From Paludibacter jiangxiensis (GTDB taxonomy: Bacteria > Bacteroidota > Bacteroidia > Bacteroidales > Paludibacteraceae), in contig NZ_BDCR01000003.1 of assembly GCF_001618385.1 (NCBI RefSeq), forward strand, positions 310,001 to 374,000: a stretch of 64,000 nucleotides of DNA, read 5' to 3'. The notes below the pieces were generated by a model. It made no database searches, was not told the origin of the DNA, and saw only the letters and a list, made by a program, of their open reading frames with translations. Made by a program: the position numbers and the translations under genes. Each line of letters opens with the position of its first letter. The stretch's first letter is position 1. Shown piece by piece: positions 35,994 to 44,554 of the stretch.

Positions 35994-37490
35994 TTATTGA
36001 ATGAATTTATTGATAGCGTCGATGTATGCCTCTACCGAAGCTGCAACGATATCCGTATTACCCGAAAATCCGTAGTACATATTGCCTTCATATTCAACCT
36101 GCATGTGTACTTTTCCAACATCGTCGCTCCCCTTTGTAATTGCCTGAATAAGGAAATCGTGCAAAGTCATTTTGCGTTTGATAATTTGTTTCAACGCATT
36201 GATTCCCGCATCTACAGGTCCGTTCCCGGTTGCTGCGGCTTCGAAATGTTCACCGGCAATATTGAGTCCGATGCTGGCCACCGAACGAATGCCGACGCCC
36301 GAAGTTACCTGCAAATATTCCAGTTTGATGCGTTGTTTTTCCAAACGCTCTTTACCGGCAAGCATTAGGATATCATTGTCGTTGATATCTTTCTTACGGT
36401 CTGCTAATTTAAGAAACTCCTGATAGATTTCGTCCAAACGTTCATTATCTTTAACATCCACGCCCAGTACGCTCAACCGGTGTTTCAATGCAGCACGTCC
36501 GCTTCTGGCTGTCAGTACAATAGAATTTTCGTCCAGTCCCACATCTTTCGGATCGATGATTTCGTAGCTTTCGCGATTCTTCAACACGCCATCCTGATGA
36601 ATCCCGGATGAGTGTGCAAATGCATTCCGCCCCACAATGGCTTTATTGGGCTGAACCGGCATATTCATCAGACTCGAAATCATGCGGCTCATCGGCGTAA
36701 TCTTCTGCGTGTTGATATTGGTATCGATCAGCAACTCTTTGTGGCTCTTCAAAATCATGGCAATTTCTTCCAGAGAAGTATTACCGGCACGTTCACCGAT
36801 ACCGTTGATGGTAACTTCCACCTGACGGGCACCATTCATCACACCAGCCAACGTATTAGCAGTTGCCATACCCAGGTCGTTATGACAATGTGTCGATATA
36901 ATCGCATTCTGAATACCGTTAACATGCTCGAACAGATATTTGATTTTAGCAGCATAATCTACCGGCAAACAATAACCTGTCGTATCAGGAATGTTGACCA
37001 CGGTAGCACCGGCTTTGATCACAGCTTCCACCACGCGGGCCAGGTATTCGTTGTCGGTACGACCGGCATCTTCGGCATAAAATTCCACATCTTCCACATA
37101 GCGTTTTGCATATTTCACGGCAGCTACGGCACGTTGAAGAATCTCTTCCTGATTGGAATTGAATTTATAGCGGATATGATAATCGGAAGTCCCGATACCG
37201 GTATGAATACGTTTATTTTTGGCATATTTCAATGCCTCTGCAGCCACTTCAATATCTTTCTCCACACCACGGGTCAGCGCGCAAATGGTTGGCCAGGTAA
37301 CGGCTTTCGAAATTTCGACCACCGAGTTGAAATCGCCCGGACTGGAAATCGGGAACCCGGCCTCGATCACATCGACACCCAAACCCTCGAGCGCCTTTGC
37401 CACCTGAATTTTTTCCACGGTGTTCAACTGGCAGCCCGGCACTTGTTCGCCGTCGCGAAGCGTTGTATCAAAAATAAATAATTTGTCCAT
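35994..37490 (-). CDS. leuA: 2-isopropylmalate synthase
   Basis: 498 residues, condensing acetyl-CoA with 2-oxoisovalerate, the first step of leucine synthesis. The catalytic barrel shows [17 protein letters not shown] at the N-terminus (metal Asp and catalytic Arg), [16 protein letters not shown] (metal His pair) and [15 protein letters not shown]. The C-terminal part (about 390-498) is the regulatory domain that binds leucine for feedback inhibition. It is the first gene of the operon and is preceded by a leader peptide and terminator (attenuator). leuB is not in the window. Confidence 0.95.
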   Translation of the reverse strand: MDKLFIFDTTLRDGEQVPGCQLNTVEKIQVAKALEGLGVDVIEAGFPISSPGDFNSVVEISKAVTWPTICALTRGVEKDIEVAAEALKYAKNKRIHTGIGTSDYHIRYKFNSNQEEILQRAVAAVKYAKRYVEDVEFYAEDAGRTDNEYLARVVEAVIKAGATVVNIPDTTGYCLPVDYAAKIKYLFEHVNGIQNAIISTHCHNDLGMATANTLAGVMNGARQVEVTINGIGERAGNTSLEEIAMILKSHKELLIDTNINTQKITPMSRMISSLMNMPVQPNKAIVGRNAFAHSSGIHQDGVLKNRESYEIIDPKDVGLDENSIVLTARSGRAALKHRLSVLGVDVKDNERLDEIYQEFLKLADRKKDINDNDILMLAGKERLEKQRIKLEYLQVTSGVGIRSVASIGLNIAGEHFEAAATGNGPVDAGINALKQIIKRKMTLHDFLIQAITKGSDDVGKVHMQVEYEGNMYYGFSGNTDIVAASVEAYIDAINKFIQ

Positions 37491-37522
37491 AAGATGAAGT
37501 GTTAGTTGATTGTCATATTATT

Positions 37523-37560
37523 AAAAAAGCCTCCTCACACCAAAGTGAGAAAGGCTTTTT
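37523..37560 (-). terminator. Attenuator terminator ahead of leuA
   Basis: On the minus strand AAGCC...CTCAC pairs with GTGAG...GGCTT in two blocks (37545-37557 with 37527-37538) around a small internal loop, followed by TTTTTTAAT. It ends 33 bases before the leuA ATG and after the leader peptide stop. The CTCACTT of its 5' arm can pair instead with AAGTGAG at the leader peptide stop codon, the competing antiterminator. Confidence 0.85.
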
Positions 37561-37598
37561 CGTTTTCTGAGATAATGTTTTTATAATCACATGCCGAC

Positions 37599-37661
37599 TC
37601 ACTTCTGCTTTTTGTAGCACAAGAGTAGTAGGCTTAGTAGTATCGAATTGAATGATGTCAT
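37599..37661 (-). CDS. leuL: Leucine operon leader peptide
   Basis: A 20-residue ORF, too short for most gene finders: ATG, then ...SILLSLLLLCYKKQK and TGA. Six of eight consecutive codons are leucine (CTA CTA AGC CTA CTA CTC TTG), the classic sign of a leader peptide that senses charged tRNA-Leu. It lies between the leuA promoter (37681-37712) and the terminator (37523-37560). Stalling at the Leu codons would leave the segment around the stop codon free to pair with the terminator arm and allow transcription into leuA. Confidence 0.85.
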   Translation of the reverse strand: MTSFNSILLSLLLLCYKKQK

Positions 37662-37680
37662 TTATTTGATTTTACGGGTG

Positions 37681-37712
37681 CAAAGATAAGCTCTTTATTT
37701 GGATTATGCAAA
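37681..37712 (-). promoter_or_regulatory. Promoter of the leucine operon
   Basis: The minus strand carries TTTG (37709-37712), a 20-bp spacer and TATCTTTG (37681-37688), an exact fit to the Bacteroidota consensus. Transcription would start about 13-15 bases before the leader peptide ATG. Confidence 0.8.
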
Positions 37713-37801
37713 TGATTTGTAACTTTTTCTGCTCAAAAAGATAAAATCCGAAATTTTATGCCAATAAAAAATATCAAATTACACACCAGCTTGACTAGTG
37801 T

Positions 37802-38515
37802 CTAGTTTATTCTGAATGAATTAATCGCTGATATCGAAGTATTACCCATTTTATCGGTTGTTATGACTTTCCAATAATACGTTTTCGCCCTTGCCAATAT
37901 TTGCGTTGATGTGGTTACTGTTTGGGAAGCAACCACCTGTGTCGAAGCATTGACATTATCCAAATAAAGAGCATAGCTAGCTATATCATTATCCGGATCG
38001 CTCCCAGTCCACGAAAACGCCACTGAAACCGAAGCCGCTCCGTTTGAATTAATAACAGCTCCCGAGGCTGGAGACGTAAGATCGGCTGCAAACGGAGCAT
38101 AACTACTTGATGCCGTACCCGACAAGTAAAATTTCCAACTATCACTGGTTGTTTTGCCTGTCGAATTTATTGCCGACACACTCCATGCATACGGGGTATT
38201 GATCGCCAAACTAATAGTATCACCCGTTTTTGTAGTTGTATATGCAGCAGAAATTTGCGTTTTCAAATTCTTAATCACCAATTGATAACTCACGGCATTA
38301 CTCGCCGTCCCCCACGAAAAAATTACAGAAGCGGTGGTGGTAGTTGCCGAAGTCCCCTGTAAGCAGGCGGTATTATTTGCCGGCAAAGATAGCGTAGTAA
38401 TACCCGGAGCCGGCACCGGAACCGGAGTGGGCTCGTCGCTTCCCCCACCACAACTCAACAAAATAAAGCCAAGTATTAAACTGCCAATGCTGGATATTCT
38501 TATATTATGTATCAT
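37802..38515 (-). CDS. Lipoprotein with fibronectin-III-like domains
   Basis: 237 residues. LLSCGGGSDEPTP carries a lipobox followed by acidic residues, the usual mark for surface export of Bacteroidota lipoproteins, then a Pro-rich linker. Two FN3/SusE-like sandwiches follow (about 45-135 and 145-237; FSWGTASNAVSYQLVI, FSWTGSDPDNDIASYALYLD, YYWKVITTDKMGNTS). The role is probably binding at the cell surface. It lies 42 bp downstream of the BspA-like gene on the same strand and is likely cotranscribed with it. Confidence 0.82.
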   Translation of the reverse strand: MIHNIRISSIGSLILGFILLSCGGGSDEPTPVPVPAPGITTLSLPANNTACLQGTSATTTTASVIFSWGTASNAVSYQLVIKNLKTQISAAYTTTKTGDTISLAINTPYAWSVSAINSTGKTTSDSWKFYLSGTASSSYAPFAADLTSPASGAVINSNGAASVSVAFSWTGSDPDNDIASYALYLDNVNASTQVVASQTVTTSTQILARAKTYYWKVITTDKMGNTSISAINSFRIN

Positions 38516-38557
38516 TTGTTTTGTGTTATCATTAATAATTTCGTGCTCATCATGAAT

Positions 38558-41500
38558 CTATTGCTTAACCACCCTCAGGCTTCTGTGAATAACAGAGCCG
38601 TTAACTTTAACGATATATGTTCCATTTGAGAAGTCAGAAATATCCATATTGACCAATTTGTTTTGAGGAATCTGGTATTTATATTTTCGCAATAATTGAC
38701 CATTCAACGAAAACAAATCTATCGTCACATCCTTGTCCTCTTCGGGAATACCTATTGTTATTTTACCCTTTGTCGGATTAGGAAAGAACGAAAGCTGCCC
38801 GCTCACATCGTTATATATCGTTTCTTCATACACACCCTGACAAAGCTTATCCGTATATATTTTTATCCTGTTTTCGCCCGGCTGCAAAGAGACATTTATA
38901 TTTCCATCATTATTCTCTGTGGTTTGATCGTTTACCACAACGAAATAATTGCTTCCTCCGCTTACAGAATACTGTGCACTATTCGGGGCTGCGCTTACTT
39001 TCAATACACTCAAATCTTCGGGTTGAGAGATTATAACCTTGAATGTTTGCTCATAGTTCTCCAGAAAATCAATTTTAAAAGTCAGGGTGTAGGTATCCGC
39101 CGGGAGATTGGACAAACTAAATGTTTTATCTGTAAATATGATTGAATTATCATACGTTTTATTATTAGTACCAACCACTCTAACTTCATATTCATACAGT
39201 TTATCCAGAGTAACCTCTATTTTGCCGTCATTTGTATCACGACAACTACAGTTAGTTCCCTTCACCTTATAGTTTTTAGATGTAGCAACGCCTGCCGCAT
39301 TGACAAAAACCAATACAGGAGACGACACCACGCTATCAGCGACACTCTTCAGTATGATAGAATGAGTACCGATAGCCAAATAATCAAACACATTAGCTGA
39401 TTGATAAGCCCTACCATCCACACTATACACAAATCCGGTTGCCGGAGTTACCGTGGCAGTACTAGAGAAAAAGGATGGATAGCTGGTTACCGAACTGCCA
39501 TCAGGCTGAGTCACCACTACTTTAACAGCCTCAAAATTAGCAACCAGCGCACGTGCCGAAGTGACTGTAAACGTATATTTAGACTTAGTGGACACCACGC
39601 TTCCACTCTCCGTCCAACCTGTAAAGACATACCCTGATTTTGGAATGGCAGTTAGGGTACAGGAAGAACCGTAGGTATATATTGCACCTCCTGACACTGC
39701 ACCATTTGATATTGAACTTGATGTCGCAGAAATCGTATTATTCAAAGGAACAAAATTAGCAACCAAGGTTCTATCCCCGTCTACTTTAAATGTATAATTG
39801 GCATCTTTTGAAACCTCAGAGCCACCCTCCGTCCAGTTAGCAAAAACGTATGAAGAACTTGCTGTAGCGGTAAGTAAACACAATTGCCCAGCAACATAAG
39901 ACCTTGCACCGTTTACAACTCCACAGACACTCGGATTTACAGATGCAGAAATTGTACAGATTTTACCATAGTTAGGAACAAAAGTATGCGTTCCGCTTAC
40001 AGGAAAACAATAAATTGGACTTGTAGATCTTATTGTATCATTTTCCATCCAAGCCAGAAATCCATAACCTACAGATGGAGTAGCTTTAAGACTACAAAAC
40101 GAGCCTAATTCATAGGTTCCTCCGCCCGTTGCGACTCCACCGACACTACCTGTTGTGACATACACTGCAAATAAATTAGCATCTTCTACTATTTGAAACG
40201 TATTCCATGGATAAACATCCAAATAAAAAGATTTAGATCCCGTTGGAACATACAAAATACAATCAGAACCGGATACTCCATAAAAAACGCTAACACCTAA
40301 TTCTATATCAGAAGGCGATGCATTTTTAACATGAATATCCTTCAATCCGGTACAATTAGTAAATACTTCATCTTTTATGTTCTTTATTGAAAGAGGAAAT
40401 GTGATTGATGTAATATTGCTACAATTCATAAAAGCTTTATCCCCTATGGTCGTCAATGAAGAAGGTAGCGTTACCGATGTTAATCTATCACATTGAATAA
40501 AGGCACTATCCGCTATGGTAGTAACTCCCGAAGGAATTGTGTAACTTCCAGATTTACCTTCCGGACATGTAATTAACATTGTTGCTTGCTTATTGAATAA
40601 AACACCATTATTACTATAATAATTTGGATTTGAAGCATCAACAGCAATAGATGTCAAACCATTAGTATCAATAAAAGCACCGTTTTCAATTGTAGTAACC
40701 GACGATGGTATGGTCACCGAAAGTAAATCGTTACTTCCACAAAAAGCCAAATTGCCAATAGATGTAACTCTAAATGTTGTACCACAATAAGACACCGAAG
40801 ATGGTATCACAACATTCCCGGTATAAGAAACCTCACCATCATTTGCTACCTTGGCAGTATAAGGATATGAAGGTGATGTAACATAATAGCCAATTCCAGC
40901 GGATGTAAAAAAGTTACTTACCTCCATTGTTATGGTATTACTGGTTGCTGATGATGTCGTTACATAAGGAAAGTTACTAGTCATAACACAGGAAATCTCA
41001 TCATTATCCTTTAGGGTTGCACTCTCATAAACATTATTTGTAGCACCTGAAATAGCAACGCCATTCAAATACCACTGATAAGCCGGAGCTGTACCTCCAT
41101 TAGTCGGAGTTGCAGTAAAAGTAACCGACCCTTCGGAATAAATTTTGGTTGTCGAAGATTTGATGCTCACCAATGGTGCAACAGAAATCATCGACATTGT
41201 TATGGTATTACTGGTTGCAGTCGGTATTGTGGCACACGGAAAGCTACTGGTCAAAACACAGTAAATCTCATCATTATCCTTAATAGTTGTACTTGTATAG
41301 GTGCTATTTGTGGCTCCAGAAATAGCATCTCCATTGAGATACCACTGATAAGAAGGTGTTGTACCTCCATTTATTGGAGTCGCCGTAAAAGTAACTGATC
41401 CCCCCGGGTAAATTTTGGATACCGAAGAGGCAATGCTCACCACAGGTGCAACACTAGGAGTAACCTTCATTGTTATCACATTACTCATTGCCGAGTTAGA

Positions 41501-42847
41501 TACTAAAAAAGACAATGTACTAGAAACATCGCACGAGATAATATCGTTATTAGCTAGCGTCGTAGTAGAGTAGATACAGTTTGTTGCTCCCGGAATATTT
41601 TTTGTATTTAATTTCCATTGATAAGCCGGGCTATCACCTCCATCCGTTGATGTTGCTGTAAAAGTAGCTGGGCTACCTGAACATATGTTTGATTGGGATA
41701 CACTGATGTCAATCCGCGGAGTTAACCTACCCTCAATGAGATTGACAAAGTCTTTCCATTGATTGGCAGCAGCATAGAGCGGTTTCGAACCGGTTGGAAC
41801 GTAAAGCGTGCAGATGGTAGTGGAAACTCCCGAGAATACCAAAAGATCTAACGTAATATTAGACGGAGAAACATTATTTACAGACAAAGAGTTTAAGGCG
41901 GCACAACCAAAAAAAGCATTACTTCCAATCGAGGTTACAGAAGAAGGGATGGTAATAGAGATTAAAGCATCGCAATTAGCAAAAGCACTATGCCGAATTG
42001 AAGTAACAGATCGGGGGATACTAATGGAGGTCAAAGCGGTACCACTAAAAGCATAATCCCCTATAGAAGCAACAGATAAAGGAATATCATAGGCTACGCC
42101 CGGCTTTTTCCATGGATATTGAATCAACGTTGTCTGTGCTTTATTGAACAACACTCCATCATTACTACTATAATTCAAATTATTACTATCGACTGAAATG
42201 AATGCTAAAGCTTCATTATAATAAAAAGCCTGATCACCTATAAACGTCACCGATGAAGATATATTAATATTTGTTATTTTATCACAAAATGCAAAAGCTG
42301 AACTTCCAATTGAGGTTACAGAAAAAGGAATATTAATAGATGTCAACATAGAACATTCCTCAAAAGCACCATCTCCAATCGAAGTAACAGATGAAGGGAT
42401 AACATAGGATGCTCCGGATTTATTCGGTGGATATCGAATCAACGCAGTCTGTGCTTTATTAAACAACACACCATCATTGCTACTAAAATTCAAATTTTCA
42501 CTATCGACCGAAACAGATGCTAAAGAACTGTAAACAAAAGCAGTTTTATCTATTGCCGTAACAGATGAAGGAATGGTAATCGAGTTTAAACTGTAGCAAC
42601 AAGAAAAAGCAAAAGAGTATATTTGGGTTACCGCATATGTATCTCCATTATAACTTACCGAAGAAGGAATTGTAAATGCTCCGGATGTGGATGTACTGAT
42701 AGCGGCGGTTGATCTATCTCCTATTGCCACCTTTTTATTAGTGGCATCGGTAATGGTATAGGTTACGCCATCTACGGTGAAAGTGTCGCCGGCCCAAGCT
42801 TGCAGGCTAAATAGAATTAAAACAAAGAAGAGTACTATTTTTCTCAT
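38558..42847 (-). CDS. BspA-like leucine-rich-repeat surface protein with T9SS sorting domain
   Basis: 1429 residues with a signal peptide (LILFSLQAWAG). Residues about 25-370 hold LRR_5/BspA repeats (SITIPSSVTSIGSNAFFGC). About 380-690 are three Ig-like domains of near-identical wording (PSYQWYLNGDAISGATNSTY). About 690-880 is a second LRR block, about 900-1110 are InlB-B-type repeats (GYVFTGWTESGSVV), then sandwich domains. The end, LSFFPNPTKGKITI ... LRVVKQ, is a type A T9SS C-terminal signal, so the protein is exported across the outer membrane and probably anchored. BspA relatives act in adhesion. Confidence 0.88.
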   Translation of the reverse strand: MRKIVLFFVLILFSLQAWAGDTFTVDGVTYTITDATNKKVAIGDRSTAAISTSTSGAFTIPSSVSYNGDTYAVTQIYSFAFSCCYSLNSITIPSSVTAIDKTAFVYSSLASVSVDSENLNFSSNDGVLFNKAQTALIRYPPNKSGASYVIPSSVTSIGDGAFEECSMLTSINIPFSVTSIGSSAFAFCDKITNINISSSVTFIGDQAFYYNEALAFISVDSNNLNYSSNDGVLFNKAQTTLIQYPWKKPGVAYDIPLSVASIGDYAFSGTALTSISIPRSVTSIRHSAFANCDALISITIPSSVTSIGSNAFFGCAALNSLSVNNVSPSNITLDLLVFSGVSTTICTLYVPTGSKPLYAAANQWKDFVNLIEGRLTPRIDISVSQSNICSGSPATFTATSTDGGDSPAYQWKLNTKNIPGATNCIYSTTTLANNDIISCDVSSTLSFLVSNSAMSNVITMKVTPSVAPVVSIASSVSKIYPGGSVTFTATPINGGTTPSYQWYLNGDAISGATNSTYTSTTIKDNDEIYCVLTSSFPCATIPTATSNTITMSMISVAPLVSIKSSTTKIYSEGSVTFTATPTNGGTAPAYQWYLNGVAISGATNNVYESATLKDNDEISCVMTSNFPYVTTSSATSNTITMEVSNFFTSAGIGYYVTSPSYPYTAKVANDGEVSYTGNVVIPSSVSYCGTTFRVTSIGNLAFCGSNDLLSVTIPSSVTTIENGAFIDTNGLTSIAVDASNPNYYSNNGVLFNKQATMLITCPEGKSGSYTIPSGVTTIADSAFIQCDRLTSVTLPSSLTTIGDKAFMNCSNITSITFPLSIKNIKDEVFTNCTGLKDIHVKNASPSDIELGVSVFYGVSGSDCILYVPTGSKSFYLDVYPWNTFQIVEDANLFAVYVTTGSVGGVATGGGTYELGSFCSLKATPSVGYGFLAWMENDTIRSTSPIYCFPVSGTHTFVPNYGKICTISASVNPSVCGVVNGARSYVAGQLCLLTATASSSYVFANWTEGGSEVSKDANYTFKVDGDRTLVANFVPLNNTISATSSSISNGAVSGGAIYTYGSSCTLTAIPKSGYVFTGWTESGSVVSTKSKYTFTVTSARALVANFEAVKVVVTQPDGSSVTSYPSFFSSTATVTPATGFVYSVDGRAYQSANVFDYLAIGTHSIILKSVADSVVSSPVLVFVNAAGVATSKNYKVKGTNCSCRDTNDGKIEVTLDKLYEYEVRVVGTNNKTYDNSIIFTDKTFSLSNLPADTYTLTFKIDFLENYEQTFKVIISQPEDLSVLKVSAAPNSAQYSVSGGSNYFVVVNDQTTENNDGNINVSLQPGENRIKIYTDKLCQGVYEETIYNDVSGQLSFFPNPTKGKITIGIPEEDKDVTIDLFSLNGQLLRKYKYQIPQNKLVNMDISDFSNGTYIVKVNGSVIHRSLRVVKQ

Positions 42848-42895
42848 TAGTGGTGTTTTTACAGGTATAATTCAGAGATCACATAGAAAAAAAAC

Positions 42896-42936
42896 AAACA
42901 TTTTCTGTCTACAGCAGCACACAACAGAAAATGTTT
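42896..42936 (-). promoter_or_regulatory. Leader hairpin with T-tract upstream of the BspA-like gene
   Basis: AAACATTTTCTGT (42896-42908) and ACAGAAAATGTTT (42924-42936) form a perfect 13-bp stem. On the minus strand it is followed by a T-rich run (TTTGTTTTTTTTCT) and lies 48 bases before the ATG at 42847, after a -7 box TATATTTG (42987-42994). It looks like a terminator placed within the 5' leader. Confidence 0.6.
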
Positions 42937-43064
42937 TTTATTTTTCTAATTTAAGCTGTAAAAATAAAACATTTGAATGAATCCAACAAATATAAGATAA
43001 TTTATTTTAGCTTAAAATGACCCCAAAACAAAACCACCAATCAGAAAACATTTGAATGCATAAA

Positions 43065-43094
43065 AAAAGCTGTGATTTTACAACCACAGCTTTT
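43065..43094 (-). terminator. Terminator of the rpoN-plsC-exonuclease operon
   Basis: AAAAGCTGTG (43065-43074) and CACAGCTTTT (43085-43094) form a perfect 10-bp stem followed on the minus strand by a T-rich run, just after the exonuclease stop at 43101. Confidence 0.85.
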
Positions 43095-43100
43095 ATCTAC

Positions 43101-43868
43101 TTATTTATTGAAACTCCTCAGTTTCACATTCGTAATTACCTTTTTGGTATGAAGGGTAAAGTCGCCCTGCAAAATCCAGCCGTAATAACCGGGATCACGT
43201 TTCAAAACATCAGCCACCTTTTGTCCTTTGTATTTTCCAAAGTTGAAAATTTCTTCATCATTATCATCCAGCACAATACGCCCTGCAAAATCGGCATTAC
43301 GGTTAAACGACGAGAATTTAGAGAGATAGTTCACATCGTTCTCCAGGTCTTCATAACGATCAAGCTGAGCTTTCAACACTTCGTAGGTTGCACGGGTGTC
43401 GGCCTCTGCGCTATGGGCATTTTCCAGATCACCGTCGCAGTAGAATTTGAAAGCGGCAGAGAGTGTTCGGGGTTCTTTTTTGTAGAAAATAGTCTGTACA
43501 TCAATAAATTTGCGTTTCATCAAATCAATATCCACATCGGCACGAATAAACTCTTCGGCCAACAGCGGAATATCGAAACGGTTGGAATTGTAGCCCGCCA
43601 AATCGCATCCTTCGATGTCCTTTGCCAAATTTTTAGCCACTTCGACAAATGTCGGACAATCGGCCACATCTGCGTCCGAAATACCGTGAATTTCAGTCGA
43701 CTGAGGCGGAATAGGCATTTCGGGGTTTAGTCTTAAAGTTTTACACTCTTCTTTCCCGTTTGGAGAAACTTTCAGGTACGAGATTTCAACTATCCGATCG
43801 GAAGCAATATTCATACCTGTTGTTTCCAGGTCGAAAATGACCAACGGATTTTTTAAATTTAACTGCAT
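43101..43868 (-). CDS. DEDDh 3'-5' exonuclease (DnaQ-like) with DUF3820-type tail
   Basis: 255 residues. The DnaQ/epsilon-like domain shows LVIFDLETTGM (DxE), AGYNSNRFDIPLLAEEF and HSAEADTRATYEVL (H-x4-D), the complete DEDDh set. After about residue 200 a short second domain (IFNFGKYKGQKVADVLKRDPGYYGWILQGDF) matches the DUF3820-type module found after such exonucleases. It is probably involved in DNA repair or nucleic-acid trimming, not the replicative proofreading subunit. It is the last gene of a seven-gene minus-strand run. Confidence 0.9.
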   Translation of the reverse strand: MQLNLKNPLVIFDLETTGMNIASDRIVEISYLKVSPNGKEECKTLRLNPEMPIPPQSTEIHGISDADVADCPTFVEVAKNLAKDIEGCDLAGYNSNRFDIPLLAEEFIRADVDIDLMKRKFIDVQTIFYKKEPRTLSAAFKFYCDGDLENAHSAEADTRATYEVLKAQLDRYEDLENDVNYLSKFSSFNRNADFAGRIVLDDNDEEIFNFGKYKGQKVADVLKRDPGYYGWILQGDFTLHTKKVITNVKLRSFNK

Positions 43869-43884
43869 TATAATTAGAATTTTA

Positions 43885-44511
43885 TTATTGTCTTGCTTTT
43901 TTCATAACGGCTTTCAGCGATTTCCTCAAATCCTCCACAACCAACTTACTTTCAGGATATTTTTTCACATAGGCATCCATATCTGCAAATAACTTTTCAG
44001 AAGGTTCTGAATACAATTTCAAAGAGAACATATCCGAAATTGCATCTTTATCCTTGGGATGAGTTGAGAGATACTGCTCAACACTCTCCATCGCTTTTTT
44101 CATACTTGCATCCCGGTTTTCAATATCACGTTGTTTGTTGTACATCAATGCATCCAAAAAATGCCGGTACATCTCTTTCAAATAAGGCCGCGGAAATTGA
44201 CGAGCATCAATACTTTCCACATACTTACGCCCCAGATCCAGTTGTGCCCTCAAAAGATAAACCGTCACTCTGGGTACCACGATGAAATTCAGCAAATTTT
44301 TCTGATGAGACGCACTGTCAAGATAATGCCCGGCAGCAATCAATTGTAAAGAATCGTGGGTAGCGTTAAAGTTATTCAGACTTCCGATTCCCCGCTGAAG
44401 ATACATTTCGTAAACCGTATGTTTGGAGTGCACCCGCTTCACCTGATCTTTTTTTGAACATCCGGTACACAAAGCCAACACAATAGCTAAAGAAATAAAT
44501 ACACGATACAT
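43885..44511 (-). CDS. Helical lipoprotein of unknown function
   Basis: 208 residues. VLALCTGCSKKD gives a lipobox. The rest is alpha-helical with repeat-like spacing that resembles TPR/OmpD-type helix pairs (VEQYLSTHPKDKDAISDMFSLKLYS, MDAYVKKYPESKLVVEDL), but no family is recognised with confidence. The ATG at 44511 (MYRVFISL) is chosen over 44532, which adds seven unlikely residues. It lies between the PD40-OmpA gene and the exonuclease gene with 16-45 bp spacers. Confidence 0.7.
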   Translation of the reverse strand: MYRVFISLAIVLALCTGCSKKDQVKRVHSKHTVYEMYLQRGIGSLNNFNATHDSLQLIAAGHYLDSASHQKNLLNFIVVPRVTVYLLRAQLDLGRKYVESIDARQFPRPYLKEMYRHFLDALMYNKQRDIENRDASMKKAMESVEQYLSTHPKDKDAISDMFSLKLYSEPSEKLFADMDAYVKKYPESKLVVEDLRKSLKAVMKKARQ

Positions 44512-44554
44512 AGTTATTCTTGAATTTGTCAACTATTTATTTTTCAGTAATTCA

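Noticed and set aside
36612-37481. 289-codon plus-strand reading frame opposite leuA
   Set aside because: Shadow of leuA, rich in His and Cys without a domain.
38558-42847. Repeated DNA in the BspA-like gene considered as a CRISPR-like array
   Set aside because: The repeats are in frame and encode LRR and Ig domains; no uniform repeat-spacer pattern.
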